From: Sandaracinaceae bacterium
GTDB lineage: Bacteria; Myxococcota_A; Polyangia; Polyangiales; Houyiibacteriaceae
Reading direction: 5' to 3'
Assembly: GCA_020633055.1 (NCBI GenBank)
Contig: JACKEJ010000012.1
Span: 320,661 to 384,660 of the forward strand
DNA length: 64,000 bases
In this document: positions 7,780 to 18,191 of the stretch, piece after piece
How positions within the stretch are numbered: position 1 is the stretch's first letter
How the letters are laid out: each line of letters starts with the position of its first letter
The notes under the pieces: model-generated
The model's input: the letters and a program-made list of their open reading frames with translations, nothing else
Told to the model about the DNA's origin: nothing
Databases searched by the model: none
Program-made: the position numbers and the translations under genes

Positions 7780-9459
7780 GTGGGTCAGCTTCTGTCTCCC
7801 CGTCCTCCGCGCTCGCGATCCGCCGTGCAGCTGCTGTCCCTGCGCGTGCTGCGGTCGGCGTCGGCGGTGGCCCTTGCCCTGGTGATGGCCGCGCTCGGTG
7901 CCGTGCCAGCGCACGCGCAGCGACCCACGCTGGACCTCCAGCTGTTCCAGCCCACGCTCGCGACAGGCACCACGTTCACGTTGGACCGCCCCGAGGTGCC
8001 GCGTCACCTCAGCATCGTCGCGGGGCTCGGGGTCAACGGAGCGGCTGGGCTGCTGGAGCGGCAAGACGGCGAGAGCATCGCCCCCTGGCGTGTCCAAGCA
8101 GACCTGCTCTTCGCGCTGGGCCTGTTCGAGTGGGTGGAGCTCGGCGTCGCGTTGCCCGTCGTGTTCGGCGCGACGGGCCAGTTCATCGAGAGCGGCCCCA
8201 TTCGAACGGACACGCACGTCTCGCTCGGCGACGTCCGCATCGGCTTCAAGGTGCCCATCCTGCGTGGGCAGACGGCGCTCTCCGCGCGCATCGAAGGGAC
8301 CTTGCCCTCGGGCGGCCGCTCCACCTACGCGCGGCAGCGCTACTGGTCGCTCACCCCGGCGCTGGTCTTCGCGCACCATGCAGGCGACTTTACCTTCGGC
8401 GCGGACCTGGCTTACCGTTTCCGCGACCGCTCGGCCGTCCAGGGCTTCGAGTTCGACGACGAGCTGCAGGTCAAGCTGGGCGCGAGCTACCGTGTGGTGC
8501 CGCTCCTGGCGCTGGTGGCCGAGACGCACCTGCGAGCTGGCCTGGGAGGACGGACACGGCGCGCCAACGAGTTCCCCATGGAGGTGGAAGCGGGGGTCAG
8601 GCTGTTCCCCAGCGCCGCGTGGACCATCGACGTCGGCGCCGGCACGGGCGTGCTCGCGGGCTACGGGGCGCCACAGGTCCGTGGCTTCGTCATCGTGCGC
8701 TACAGCAACGAGCGCGAGCCGTGTGCGGCGGGCCCCGAGGACTTCGATGGGTTCGAGGACGGCGACTTCTGCGCCGAGCTGGACAACGACGCGGACGGAC
8801 TCGAGGACACCGTGGACGCGTGCCCGAACGACCCCGAGGACATGGACGGGTTCGCGGACGACGACGGCTGCCCGGACGTGGACAACGACGCAGACGGCAT
8901 CCCCGACGACACCGACACGTGCCCGCTCGAGTCCGAGGACCACGACGAGTACCAGGACGAAGACGGCTGCCCCGAGCCGGACAACGATGGCGACGGAATC
9001 GCGGACGGCGCCGATCAGTGTCCGATGGAGCCCGAGGACCGCGACAACTACCAGGACGACGACGGCTGCCCCGAACCGGGGCCCGGTCAAGCCACCGTCA
9101 CCGTCACCGATACGCGCATCCTCATTTCGGAGCGCATCTACTTCGACTTCGACACGTCCGAGATCCGCTCCGTGAGCCTGCCCCTGCTCGATCAGGTGGC
9201 CGACGTGATCCGCTCCCTCCCCGGACGGCGGCGCATCCGGGTGGAGGGCTACACCGACTCGGAGGGCGACGATTCCTACAACGCCGACTTGAGCTACACA
9301 CGCGCGCGCGCCGTGGTGGACTACCTCGTGGGACGCGGCGTCAACCGGGAGAGGTTGCTCTACGAGGGCTACGGCGAGCGCAACCCGGTCGCGCCCAACG
9401 ACTCCCCCGAGGGCCGCGCGCTGAACCGTCGCGTCGAGTTCACCATCATGCCGGACTGA
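7780..9459 (+). CDS. OmpA-family outer-membrane protein with TSP3 calcium repeats
   Basis: This 559 aa protein starts at a GTG, has a signal peptide ending near AHA-Q (about 46), and then a beta-barrel-like region of alternating hydrophobic strands to about residue 305. About four thrombospondin type-3-like repeats follow (about 310-435), rich in Asp as D-x-D-x-D and DEDGCPEPDNDGDGI-type units that normally bind calcium. The C-terminal OmpA domain (about 445-559) includes IYFDFDTSEI and VEGYTDSEGDDSYN and would bind peptidoglycan. A structural outer-membrane/cell-wall tether role follows from the family. The stop codon lies inside the 30-bp tandem repeat array. A second protein of this architecture is encoded at 40538-42568. 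Confidence 0.9.
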   Translation: MGQLLSPRPPRSRSAVQLLSLRVLRSASAVALALVMAALGAVPAHAQRPTLDLQLFQPTLATGTTFTLDRPEVPRHLSIVAGLGVNGAAGLLERQDGESIAPWRVQADLLFALGLFEWVELGVALPVVFGATGQFIESGPIRTDTHVSLGDVRIGFKVPILRGQTALSARIEGTLPSGGRSTYARQRYWSLTPALVFAHHAGDFTFGADLAYRFRDRSAVQGFEFDDELQVKLGASYRVVPLLALVAETHLRAGLGGRTRRANEFPMEVEAGVRLFPSAAWTIDVGAGTGVLAGYGAPQVRGFVIVRYSNEREPCAAGPEDFDGFEDGDFCAELDNDADGLEDTVDACPNDPEDMDGFADDDGCPDVDNDADGIPDDTDTCPLESEDHDEYQDEDGCPEPDNDGDGIADGADQCPMEPEDRDNYQDDDGCPEPGPGQATVTVTDTRILISERIYFDFDTSEIRSVSLPLLDQVADVIRSLPGRRRIRVEGYTDSEGDDSYNADLSYTRARAVVDYLVGRGVNRERLLYEGYGERNPVAPNDSPEGRALNRRVEFTIMPD

Positions 9460-9626
9460 CTGTGTCAGTCCGGGTGCATGCCGGACTCACCCACTCAGTC
9501 CGGGTGCATGCCGGACTCACCCACTCAGTCCGGGTGCATGCCGGACTCACCCACTCAGTCCGGGTGCATGCCGGACTCACCCACTCAGTCCGGGTGCATG
9601 CCACACTGACGGTGTCAGTCCGGGTC
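9447..9626. repeat. 30-bp tandem repeat array (6 units) spanning the ends of two convergent genes
   Basis: Six contiguous 30-bp units begin at 9447, 9477, 9507, 9537, 9567 and 9597. The four central ones are identical and the outer two are diverged. Each unit has a 7-bp dyad, CCGGACT with AGTCCGG. In the first unit the dyad extends to a perfect 10-bp stem (9451-9460 with 9464-9473) around a 3-nt loop, and the OmpA stop lies in its left arm. The last unit holds the stop of the convergent gene in a near-mirror stem (8 of 10 pairs). The likely reading is a bidirectional terminator hairpin that has been amplified. Confidence 0.9.
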
Positions 9627-10361
9627 CTCGACCTTCCACACGCCGTCTTCGAGGATGAGCTGCACCGCGGCCCCTTCGCCGTACGTCATCGTGGCCCGGT
9701 CCCCCACCTCTTCGATGGGGTTGTCGAGGTTGGCGCGCAGGCTCGCCACCAGCCGCTCGATCTCCTCGCGGCCTTCCCCCTCGAATGACGCGCGCAGGCG
9801 CTCTTCGTCCATTCCGTCGCGGCTGGCGTTGGGTACGAAGCGCAGCACGATGTCGTAGCGCCGCCGCTCCATGGCGCGCACGAACGAACGAACGGCCGCG
9901 CGTGGGGTGCTCTGGTCGTAGAGGTTCGCGGGGTTCCCGGCGATGCGCCACTGCCCGTCCTCCTGCACCAGGGTGAGCTCCTGCCCGTCTGCGTAGCGCA
10001 CCACGGCCGTTACCTCGGCTTCGCCGTCGATGCGCTGAAGGAGGGCCGCCACGTCGCGGGCTTCGTCGGGGTGGTCACTGAGATACCGCTCGAACTCCTC
10101 GTACGAAACGCGCTGGCGGTAGTCCTCGGACAGCAGCGCGTAGGCCTGGCGTGGTCGGTCCTGGCGGATGGCCTCGGAGAACTCGCGCACGGTGGTGTCT
10201 GCGGCGCTCGACCCGCTTCCGCAGCCCGCCAAACCGCCCAACGCAACGCCCGACAGCAAGAGCGACGAGAGGGCGGCATGCCAGGTGGCACGGGGGCTGC
10301 GCTGGACCCGCGGGGGAGGCGGGCGGAGGCTAGCGATGGGGCGGCGAAGGGACGAGGACAT
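9615..10361 (-). CDS. Lipoprotein with two NTF2-like repeat domains
   Basis: A 248 aa predicted lipoprotein. The ATG at 10361 is chosen because it gives a standard signal peptide: basic N-region, hydrophobic LLLSGVALGGLAG, then the lipobox cysteine at C-G-S-G-S. The frame stays open upstream without a better start. The mature part contains two similar halves. Each has a helical T-x-R-E/S-F-x-x-A-x-x-x-x-R-x segment and ends in a strand motif followed by D-G-x-W-R/K (EDGQWRIAG and EDGVWKVEDPD), as in DUF4878/NTF2-like folds. Function is unknown. Its last codons and stop fall in the 30-bp repeat array shared with the OmpA gene. Confidence 0.8.
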   Translation of the reverse strand: MSSSLRRPIASLRPPPPRVQRSPRATWHAALSSLLLSGVALGGLAGCGSGSSAADTTVREFSEAIRQDRPRQAYALLSEDYRQRVSYEEFERYLSDHPDEARDVAALLQRIDGEAEVTAVVRYADGQELTLVQEDGQWRIAGNPANLYDQSTPRAAVRSFVRAMERRRYDIVLRFVPNASRDGMDEERLRASFEGEGREEIERLVASLRANLDNPIEEVGDRATMTYGEGAAVQLILEDGVWKVEDPD

Positions 10362-10582
10362 GCGCTGGAACAGTGCCAGCGTTGGGGGGCGCGGGCGAGG
10401 GCTTTTCGGGTCGGGCTCCGCCCGTGCACCAGGCTCTGCGCGTCCAGCACACCGGCGACGGATCGCTGGATACCGCGTTGGCTCCCACAGAATCATTGGG
10501 CAATTGGACCGCATGAGCGGGGCCAGGGGTGCGCTGTGTGCCGGAAAGCGGCCCATTCACGCGGAATCGGTAGAGTCCAGCC

Positions 10583-13500
10583 GTGTCCGACGACCTCAGC
10601 CTCGACGCGCGCGTGCTGCGCTTTCGCTCCGACGGAGACGCGGAGCGAGGGCCCGCCTTCGCGCGGGAGCTGCTCGAGGCACGGCGTCCGCGCGAGGCCC
10701 TCGAAGTCCTGTCGCGGGCCGTCGCGGCGCGTCCCGACGATCCCGAGCTGTTGCGCCTAGCGGCCCGCGCGCTGCTGGCCGACGGCGACCCGCTCCGCGC
10801 GCAGCAGACCCTCACACGCATCATCCGGGCCGATCCGCAGGACGTCGATGCGTACCTGCTGCTGGCCGACGCCCTGCGCGCTCGTGGTGACGAGGGCCGG
10901 GCGGACGCCGCTCTGGCGAAGGCTCGCTCGCTGGCGGAAGTGGACGCGCCCGTGACGCGCCCTACGGCGTCGTCGACCCCTGCTCCCGCACGGCCGAGTC
11001 TGGCTTCGGAGGTCTCCGCGCCTGGCCCATCCCCTCAGGTCGTGCCTGGCGTGGTGCCAGCCACGACGACGCAGGTCCCGGAGGAGAGCCGGTCGACGCC
11101 CGAGGCCACCGAGCGCGACGAGCTCCAGCGCGACGTGGCGGACCTGCTCGCGACGGCGATGAAGACGGCGTCGGCCCATCCTGCGGCGCCCGTCGGTGGT
11201 GTGCGCGAGGTCGCCATCCCCAAGACGGCTCCCGTCCCCACCTCCGTCGCCCCTCCATCCGTATCTCAGCCGCTTCCGCCGCGGCCGAAGGACGCACGCG
11301 GCACGCCCGCGCCGTCCATCGCGGCGCCCGACGTCCCGCCTCCTGCGAAGTTGGCGCCGTCCGCCGTCGTGCCGCCACCCGCGATGGCGGCGCCGTCCGC
11401 CGTGCCGCCTGCGAAAGCGGCTTTGTCCGCGCCCGCGCAAGCGGCCTTGTCCGCGCCCACGAAGCCGTCGCCGTCTGCGCCCCTCGCGCCAACGGCGACG
11501 GCGGATCCCCCAACGGCGACCGAGGATCCGCCGAGCGCACCCTCACCGCGCCCTGGGCCGCGACGCAGCCCCACGCTGCTCGGCTTCGCGCCACCGCGAC
11601 CTCCTGCCCGGCCCGCGTCCGTGGCGCCCCCACCCAACACGGCACCGCTCCCGGCCATCCGCCCGCCGAGCGTCAGGCCGCCCGGCCTGGGCGCGGCACT
11701 CCCGCCCCCCGTGGTTCCGCCGCCCGGTCGCGCAGCGCAGCTCGGCGAACCGTCGTCGAGCGCGACGGGGACGGACGACGACGAGGACATGCCGACGGCG
11801 TTCATGGATCGCGAGAGCCTCGTGAACGCGCTCGCGTCGCACCCGGTGGTCACCGAGGAGGTGTCGCAGGCGGCGGCTGCCGACCGCGCAGGCGACGTGC
11901 CGCGTGCGGGCGTCGACGAAAGTGGCTCCGCGTCCAGGGCGGCGCCGTCCACGGCCCAGCTGGCGGACACGCTCCCGGAGTTCGCCGTCAGCGCCGACGC
12001 CGCCGTGGTGCCCGTGGTGCTCCCAAAGAACGCGGCTCTGCCGGCGCTCGGGCTCCGCAGCGGGGCGCGGACACAACCCGAGGCACCCGCCGCGAACGCG
12101 ACGGACGTCGCGGCCGACGGGTCGAGCGCAACTCCTTCCGGGGCAGGGCAGCGTGCCCAGCGCAAGGGAGAGAGCGGGCGCGCCGCGGTCGGTGGAGCCC
12201 GGGCAGGCGCATCATCCGCCGCGAGCGCCTCCGGGCCCGACGAGCAGACCTCGGAGCACGTCCCGTCGGACGCACGCGACCATGCCCGCGACGAGGCTGC
12301 GCCCGCTCCACCTCGCAAGCGACGGTGGGGCGCGGTGCTGATGGTCGCCATCGTGCTCTCCCTCGCTGCCGGCGCCGGGGCGCACGTGGCGGGGGTGCTG
12401 CCAGCGCCATGGTCCCGGGCGATCGACGCGCAGCTCGACGACATGCGCGGCGGCGCACGCGGGGACTCGACGGCGGTCGACAGCCCCCCGCCCACGCCGA
12501 CACCTGCCGCGACCACCTCCGCGGGCGCTCCGCTCGCGCCCGAGCCGCCCGCGGACGAGACGAGCGCGTTGGACGCTTTCGATCGCACGCTCGCGGGCGG
12601 GCAGATCCCGGACGGTCTCTCGACCTTGGCGGAAGGCGACGCCATCACGGACGCGAACGCCCTGCGCGTGCGTGCGGAGGCCATGCTGCTCCAGCTCGCG
12701 CCGTGGTGGAGCGACGAGCCGGGCGATGTGTCCGACGCCTCGCGCGCAGTCGTGCTGGACGCCATCGCGACAACGCTGGCCGCAGGAGACACCAATCGCG
12801 CGGACGCGCTCGCGCTGCGCGCATCCGCTCTGCGCTTGACGGCCGCCGCGCTGGACACGGAGGCGCTGACCGCCGCTCGCGCGCTCGCCGACGAGTTCCC
12901 GGACGACGCGCTCGCGCAGTGGACGCTGGCCGAGGCGCTGATCGCCCACGGCGACATGAGCGACGCCGACGCGGTCTTGTCGCGCGTCATCGCCGAGGGC
13001 CCAGAGACGATGCGTGCGCGGGCGCTGGTCCAGCGCGCGTGGCTCGCTCACCAGCGCGGTGACGCCACGGCCGAGCGGCAAGCGCTCGAGGAGGCGCGGG
13101 CCCTTGCCCCGTCGTGGGGGCTGGTCGCGCTGCGGCAGGTCGATCTGCGCCTCGACGCGGGAGACTACGCTCCCGTCCTCGATGAGCTGTCCGCGATGGA
13201 CGCGGAGCCCACGCCCGCCCGGACGCAGCGCCAGCTGCGGGCCGCGCTGGGACTCGAAGCGTACGAGGCGGCCGAGGCGTTGTTCGCCCAGCTGCCCGAG
13301 CCCGCGCGCGCGGATCCACGCTACGCGCCCGTCGTCGCCCAGTTTCAGCTGATGCGCGGTGAGCCCGCCGAGGCGGCCCGCCTGCTGGCCGAGCTCGCCT
13401 CCGCAGAGGGTGCGGACCCCAGCGTCATCGCGCTCTACGCCGACGCCCTCTACGAGGCCGGGCGGACCCTCGAGGCCAGCGCCCAGTACGAGCGCGCCAT

Positions 13501-13879
13501 CGCGCGTGACGCGTCCCACCCCGAGGCGCTGATTGGCTTCTCGCAGGTGCTCCTGCGTGCCCACAAGCACCGCGAGGCGCGTGCGAACCTCGACCGCGCC
13601 GAGGCCAGCCTGCGCGGGCGCGTGCGCCCCCCCGCGACGTTGGCGCGGTTGCAGGTCGTGCGCGCACGGGTGATGGTGGCCGAGCGCGAGATGGCGCAGG
13701 CGGCCGCGTTGCTGCGGCGCACGTTGGAGATCCCCGGCGCGCCCAGCGAGGGCTGGTTCTACCTGGGGGAGGCTCTCAGCGGCTCTCACTCCCCCGAAGC
13801 GCGCGCCGCGTACGAGCGCTACCTGGCGCTTCACCCGGTGGGCCCGCTCGCCGCCCGGGCCAGGCGCGCCATCCAGTAG
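10583..13879 (+). CDS. Large TPR-repeat membrane protein with Pro/Ala-rich linker
   Basis: A 1098 aa protein starting at a GTG. Residues 1-120 form tetratricopeptide-like helices (LLRLAARALLADGDPLRAQQ type). Residues about 125-575 are a low-complexity Pro/Ala/Ser/Thr-rich stretch. One transmembrane helix lies near 582-603 (VLMVAIVLSLAAGAGAHVAG). The remaining 450 residues are further TPR units, ending RARRAIQ. Without an N-terminal signal, the first TPRs should be cytoplasmic and the second set extracytoplasmic, linked by a flexible tether. TPRs mediate protein interaction and no enzyme motif is seen. It is monocistronic between a divergent lipoprotein gene and an acyl-CoA dehydrogenase gene. 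Confidence 0.88.
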   Translation: MSDDLSLDARVLRFRSDGDAERGPAFARELLEARRPREALEVLSRAVAARPDDPELLRLAARALLADGDPLRAQQTLTRIIRADPQDVDAYLLLADALRARGDEGRADAALAKARSLAEVDAPVTRPTASSTPAPARPSLASEVSAPGPSPQVVPGVVPATTTQVPEESRSTPEATERDELQRDVADLLATAMKTASAHPAAPVGGVREVAIPKTAPVPTSVAPPSVSQPLPPRPKDARGTPAPSIAAPDVPPPAKLAPSAVVPPPAMAAPSAVPPAKAALSAPAQAALSAPTKPSPSAPLAPTATADPPTATEDPPSAPSPRPGPRRSPTLLGFAPPRPPARPASVAPPPNTAPLPAIRPPSVRPPGLGAALPPPVVPPPGRAAQLGEPSSSATGTDDDEDMPTAFMDRESLVNALASHPVVTEEVSQAAAADRAGDVPRAGVDESGSASRAAPSTAQLADTLPEFAVSADAAVVPVVLPKNAALPALGLRSGARTQPEAPAANATDVAADGSSATPSGAGQRAQRKGESGRAAVGGARAGASSAASASGPDEQTSEHVPSDARDHARDEAAPAPPRKRRWGAVLMVAIVLSLAAGAGAHVAGVLPAPWSRAIDAQLDDMRGGARGDSTAVDSPPPTPTPAATTSAGAPLAPEPPADETSALDAFDRTLAGGQIPDGLSTLAEGDAITDANALRVRAEAMLLQLAPWWSDEPGDVSDASRAVVLDAIATTLAAGDTNRADALALRASALRLTAAALDTEALTAARALADEFPDDALAQWTLAEALIAHGDMSDADAVLSRVIAEGPETMRARALVQRAWLAHQRGDATAERQALEEARALAPSWGLVALRQVDLRLDAGDYAPVLDELSAMDAEPTPARTQRQLRAALGLEAYEAAEALFAQLPEPARADPRYAPVVAQFQLMRGEPAEAARLLAELASAEGADPSVIALYADALYEAGRTLEASAQYERAIARDASHPEALIGFSQVLLRAHKHREARANLDRAEASLRGRVRPPATLARLQVVRARVMVAEREMAQAAALLRRTLEIPGAPSEGWFYLGEALSGSHSPEARAAYERYLALHPVGPLAARARRAIQ

Positions 13880-13930
13880 CTTTGCGTCGCCGAGAGGGCG
13901 GGTCTTGGGTATCCTCGCGCCGGAGCAGCG

Positions 13931-15085
<1,155 letters not shown>

Positions 15086-15115
15086 CCACGCGGACGGAGT
15101 CGGCGTAAGAGGAGC

Positions 15116-15961
15116 ATGAGTTCGATGAAGCACACGGTTCGTTCCTGGTGGTGTCTGTTGGCGCTGGCCTCGCTGCCCTTCGCGGGCTGCGGCGGCGGTG
15201 AGGGAGGCGAGTCGTCGTCCACGGGCGACGGGTCCGGGAGCACCAGCAGCGGCGGCGAGGCGCAAGGCGGCGGGACGCACGGGAGCGACGAGGGCACGGC
15301 GGCGTGGCCTGGGGACGGCTCCGAGGCACAGCCCCAGGGCGAGCCCGTCGCGGCAGAAGACGGCATGGAGGTCGAGGGCATCTTGGGGTCGCTCGCGCAG
15401 TCGACGATCACGCGCGCCATGTCGCAGCGCATGGGACGCTTCAGCGACTGCTTCGCGCAGCGCTACGACGCGCTGCCGGTGCTCGCGGGCGCCGCCACGT
15501 TGGCGTTCCGGGTGCGTGGGGACGGAAGCGTGCGCTGGGTGCACCTGGTGAACTCCACGGTGGGCGACCGAGAGACCGAGCGCTGCGTGCTCGGCGCCGC
15601 TGCGGGTATGCGCTTCACGCCTGGCCCGGTGGGCGGCGACGCGGAGTTCCAGGACACCATCGAGCTGCAGGCGCCCGACGACGTGCGGCCGCCGGTGGCG
15701 TGGCAACCGTCGCGCCTGCGCGCGACCCTGCGCACGGCGGGCTCCGGCCTGCGCACGTGCAACGTCCCGGGTGACGACCTGCGCATCACCGTCTACGTGG
15801 ACCCGGGCGCGACGGTGGCGGCCGTGGGCGCGTCGTTCGTCCCACGCGACCCGTCGGCCGACTCACAGGCCGCGCTCGACTGTGTCACCCAGGCGGTGGC
15901 CCGCTGGCCTTTCCCCGACCCGGGCTCCTACACCGCCAAGGTCACGTTCGAGGCGCCGTGA
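15116..15961 (+). CDS. Lipoprotein with AgmX/PglI-type C-terminal domains
   Basis: A 281 aa predicted lipoprotein with signal LLALASLPFAG followed by the lipidated Cys, then a Gly/Ser-rich linker (about 25-80). Two related domains follow. The first (about 95-185) has the pattern seen in AgmX/PglI C-terminal domains of myxobacteria: a helix ending in D-C-F, a G-x-x-L-A-F-R-V strand, D-G-S-V, and a conserved E-R-C-V before RFTPGPVGG. The second is shorter and lacks the Gly-rich turn. ATGs occur at 15116 and 15125; the AGGAG at 15110-15114 fits the second better. The stop overlaps the next GTG, linking it to an acyl-CoA dehydrogenase gene for no obvious reason. Confidence 0.82.
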   Translation: MSSMKHTVRSWWCLLALASLPFAGCGGGEGGESSSTGDGSGSTSSGGEAQGGGTHGSDEGTAAWPGDGSEAQPQGEPVAAEDGMEVEGILGSLAQSTITRAMSQRMGRFSDCFAQRYDALPVLAGAATLAFRVRGDGSVRWVHLVNSTVGDRETERCVLGAAAGMRFTPGPVGGDAEFQDTIELQAPDDVRPPVAWQPSRLRATLRTAGSGLRTCNVPGDDLRITVYVDPGATVAAVGASFVPRDPSADSQAALDCVTQAVARWPFPDPGSYTAKVTFEAP

Positions 15962-17049
15962 GCGGCGACGCGCGGGCGACCTGGCTGGCCACGGCCCAGG
16001 CGCACGGCCAGCGCTTGCGGGAACGCGCGGCGCAGCACGAGGCCGGCGAACACGTGCCCCTCGACGTGTACCGTGCGCTCGCGACCGACGGACTGATGGC
16101 GGTGCACGTCTCGCCTGCGATGGGCGGCGCCGGGCGCAGCGTCACCGACTACGCCGACGCCATGATGCAGGTGGCGAGCGGCTGTGCGTCTACCGCCGTG
16201 ACCATGGCCGTCACCAACATGGTCGGTGAGGTGCTGGCGGCCTTCGCCCAGCCGAGCGTATCGGCGCGCTATTGCCCGCTGCTGGCCGCTGGGGGGCTGG
16301 GGGGCTTTGCGCTCAGCGAGACACAAGCGGGGAGCGACCCCGCGGGCATGCGGACGCGGGCCACCCCGCTCCCCGACGGCGGATTCCGGCTCGACGGCGA
16401 CAAGCAGTGGATCAGCCACGGCGACAAGGCCAAGGTGCTGGTGGTGTGGGCCCGCACGGAGCGCGGCATCTCCTGCTTTGCCGTGCCGGGTGACGCGGCA
16501 GGCATCAGCGTGGTGCGCAAGGAGGACAAGCTCGGCCTGCGGGCGTCCGCGACGTGCGCACTCGCGCTCGAGGACGTGCGCGTGCCCTCCGAGGCGCTCA
16601 TGGGCGAGGACGGGCGCGGGTTCCGGGTGGCCATGATGGCGCTCGACGGAGGGCGCATCGGGATCGCGTCTCAGGCCATTGGCATCGGCGAGGGCGCGCT
16701 CCACGCGTTGCGCGCGCACGTCGCGGCGAGCCGCCCGGGACAGCTCGCCGAGTTTGCGCTGGCCGACTGCCGGACCCGCCTCGACGCGGCCAAGCTGCTG
16801 GTGCATCAGGCGGCGGCGCTCAAGCAGCAGGGGCGCCCCTTCACGCGGGAGGCCAGCATGGCGAAGCTCTTCGCCACCGAGGCCAGCCAGTGGGTGTGCG
16901 ACACCGCGGCCGACCTGGTGCCTGCGGGCCACCCCGAACGCGCGACGGTAGAGCGCTGTCAGCGCGACGTGCGCGTGACGCGCATCTACGAGGGGACCAG
17001 CGAGATCCAGCGCCACGTCATCGCGCGCGAAGTGATGCTGCGCGCGTGA
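15958..17049 (+). CDS. Acyl-CoA dehydrogenase family protein, divergent
   Basis: A 363 aa acyl-CoA dehydrogenase relative beginning at a GTG that overlaps the previous stop. It has the helical N-domain, FALSETQAGSDPAGM, KQWISHGDKA, DGGRIGIASQAIGIG, and the catalytic-position Glu (E345) in IYEGTSEIQRH. Unlike the dehydrogenase at 13931-15085, it lacks the GGYGY loop before the catalytic region, where it reads ADLVPAGHPERATVER. It is about 20 residues shorter. It may still be an active enzyme with altered substrate or FAD contacts. Its stop overlaps the GTG of the GH5 gene. Confidence 0.88.
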   Translation: MSGDARATWLATAQAHGQRLRERAAQHEAGEHVPLDVYRALATDGLMAVHVSPAMGGAGRSVTDYADAMMQVASGCASTAVTMAVTNMVGEVLAAFAQPSVSARYCPLLAAGGLGGFALSETQAGSDPAGMRTRATPLPDGGFRLDGDKQWISHGDKAKVLVVWARTERGISCFAVPGDAAGISVVRKEDKLGLRASATCALALEDVRVPSEALMGEDGRGFRVAMMALDGGRIGIASQAIGIGEGALHALRAHVAASRPGQLAEFALADCRTRLDAAKLLVHQAAALKQQGRPFTREASMAKLFATEASQWVCDTAADLVPAGHPERATVERCQRDVRVTRIYEGTSEIQRHVIAREVMLRA

Positions 17050-18191
17050 CCCGCGTGGCCCCGATGCCGGTCACGTCGCTCGTTCGGGTCCAGGGAGGGC
17101 GCTTCGTCCGCGGAGGTCCCGCTGACACGGGGCTCGGGTCGGGGCCCTTCGTGCCGCGCGGCGTCGGGAGCTATCCCCTGCTCGACCACAGCGGTCGCGG
17201 GCGCGTCCAGCACGTGCGCGACGTCTTCGCGCAGGCCCGCGACCTCGACCGTCCCCTGGTCCGCACACACGCGTTCTTCGACGGGGGGGACAGCCCTGCG
17301 CGCCTTCGCAACGCGGACGGTACGCCGCACGAGCCCGGGCTGCGCGCGCTGGATGGCGTGCTCGCGGAGGCCCGCGCGCACGGGGTGCAGCTGCTGTTGC
17401 CCGTCGCCAACCACTGGCCGGACTACGGCGGCGCGCGGGCCGTGGCCGGCATGGTGCTCGGCGCGTCTCGAGCGGCAGCCGATCCGGACGCGTTCTATCT
17501 GGACCCGCGCTGCGTCCGTGCCCAGCAGGTCCACATCGAGGCGCTCATGGGGCGCGTGAATCACCTGACCGGCGTGCGCTACGGGGACGATCCAACCGTC
17601 TTCGCGTGGGAGCTCGCGAACGAGCCCCGGCTCTCGCGTGCTCCTCGTGCCCGGCTGCGTCGACTCGTGCAGCCCAGCCGCCGGCTCGGTCCAGCGCTCG
17701 CCGCTTGGGCAGTCGCCATGCGGCGCGCGTTCGACGCCGGCGGCGCGCAGCAGCTGGTGGGGTGGGGGGGCTCGGGGCACCGGGGCACGCACGGAGAAGA
17801 CATGGAGCCCGTCCTCGCCAGCGGGGCCGTCGACTTCGCGACGCTGCACCTCTACCCCTTCGCCACGCACCCCGCGCTCCTGCGCCGCGTGCCCTGGGAC
17901 GCGCGGGCCAGCGCCGCGGTCGGGGTCGGCCGCGCCATCCTCGCGGACCGTGCCGCGCTCGCCGCCCGCTACGGGCTGCCGCTGCTGGTCGAGGAGCTGG
18001 GCTGGAAGACGGGCGCGCACACGCTCGGGTGCGAGCGCCTCCAGGTCATGCGCGGCCTCCTGCAAGCGGCGCGCGAGCTGTCGGTCGGGACCCTCCCGTG
18101 GATGATCGCGGAGCGTGGCCGAGCCGACTACGACGGGCTCGTCATCCGACCCGAACACGCCGCGCTCTGGGACCTGCTTCGTGCTGCCTAG
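17046..18191 (+). CDS. Glycoside hydrolase family 5-like protein (mannanase/cellulase type)
   Basis: A 381 aa TIM-barrel glycosidase-like protein. The acid/base glutamate is expected at E193 in WELANEP, the GH5 hallmark, and the nucleophile at E316 or E317 in LLVEELGWK near the C-terminus. Other barrel features are RTHAFFDGG, LLPVANHWPDYGG and DFATLHLYPFATHP. The GTG at 17046 overlaps the upstream stop (GTGA); an ATG at 17064 is the alternative. Neither gives a signal peptide, so it should be cytoplasmic, which is unusual for a polysaccharide hydrolase. Mannan-type activity is only a guess from overall resemblance. Confidence 0.82.
   Translation: MTRVAPMPVTSLVRVQGGRFVRGGPADTGLGSGPFVPRGVGSYPLLDHSGRGRVQHVRDVFAQARDLDRPLVRTHAFFDGGDSPARLRNADGTPHEPGLRALDGVLAEARAHGVQLLLPVANHWPDYGGARAVAGMVLGASRAAADPDAFYLDPRCVRAQQVHIEALMGRVNHLTGVRYGDDPTVFAWELANEPRLSRAPRARLRRLVQPSRRLGPALAAWAVAMRRAFDAGGAQQLVGWGGSGHRGTHGEDMEPVLASGAVDFATLHLYPFATHPALLRRVPWDARASAAVGVGRAILADRAALAARYGLPLLVEELGWKTGAHTLGCERLQVMRGLLQAARELSVGTLPWMIAERGRADYDGLVIRPEHAALWDLLRAA

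Noticed and set aside
9447..9626. Possible CRISPR array
   Set aside because: The 30-bp units are directly adjacent with no spacers, and no cas gene is nearby.
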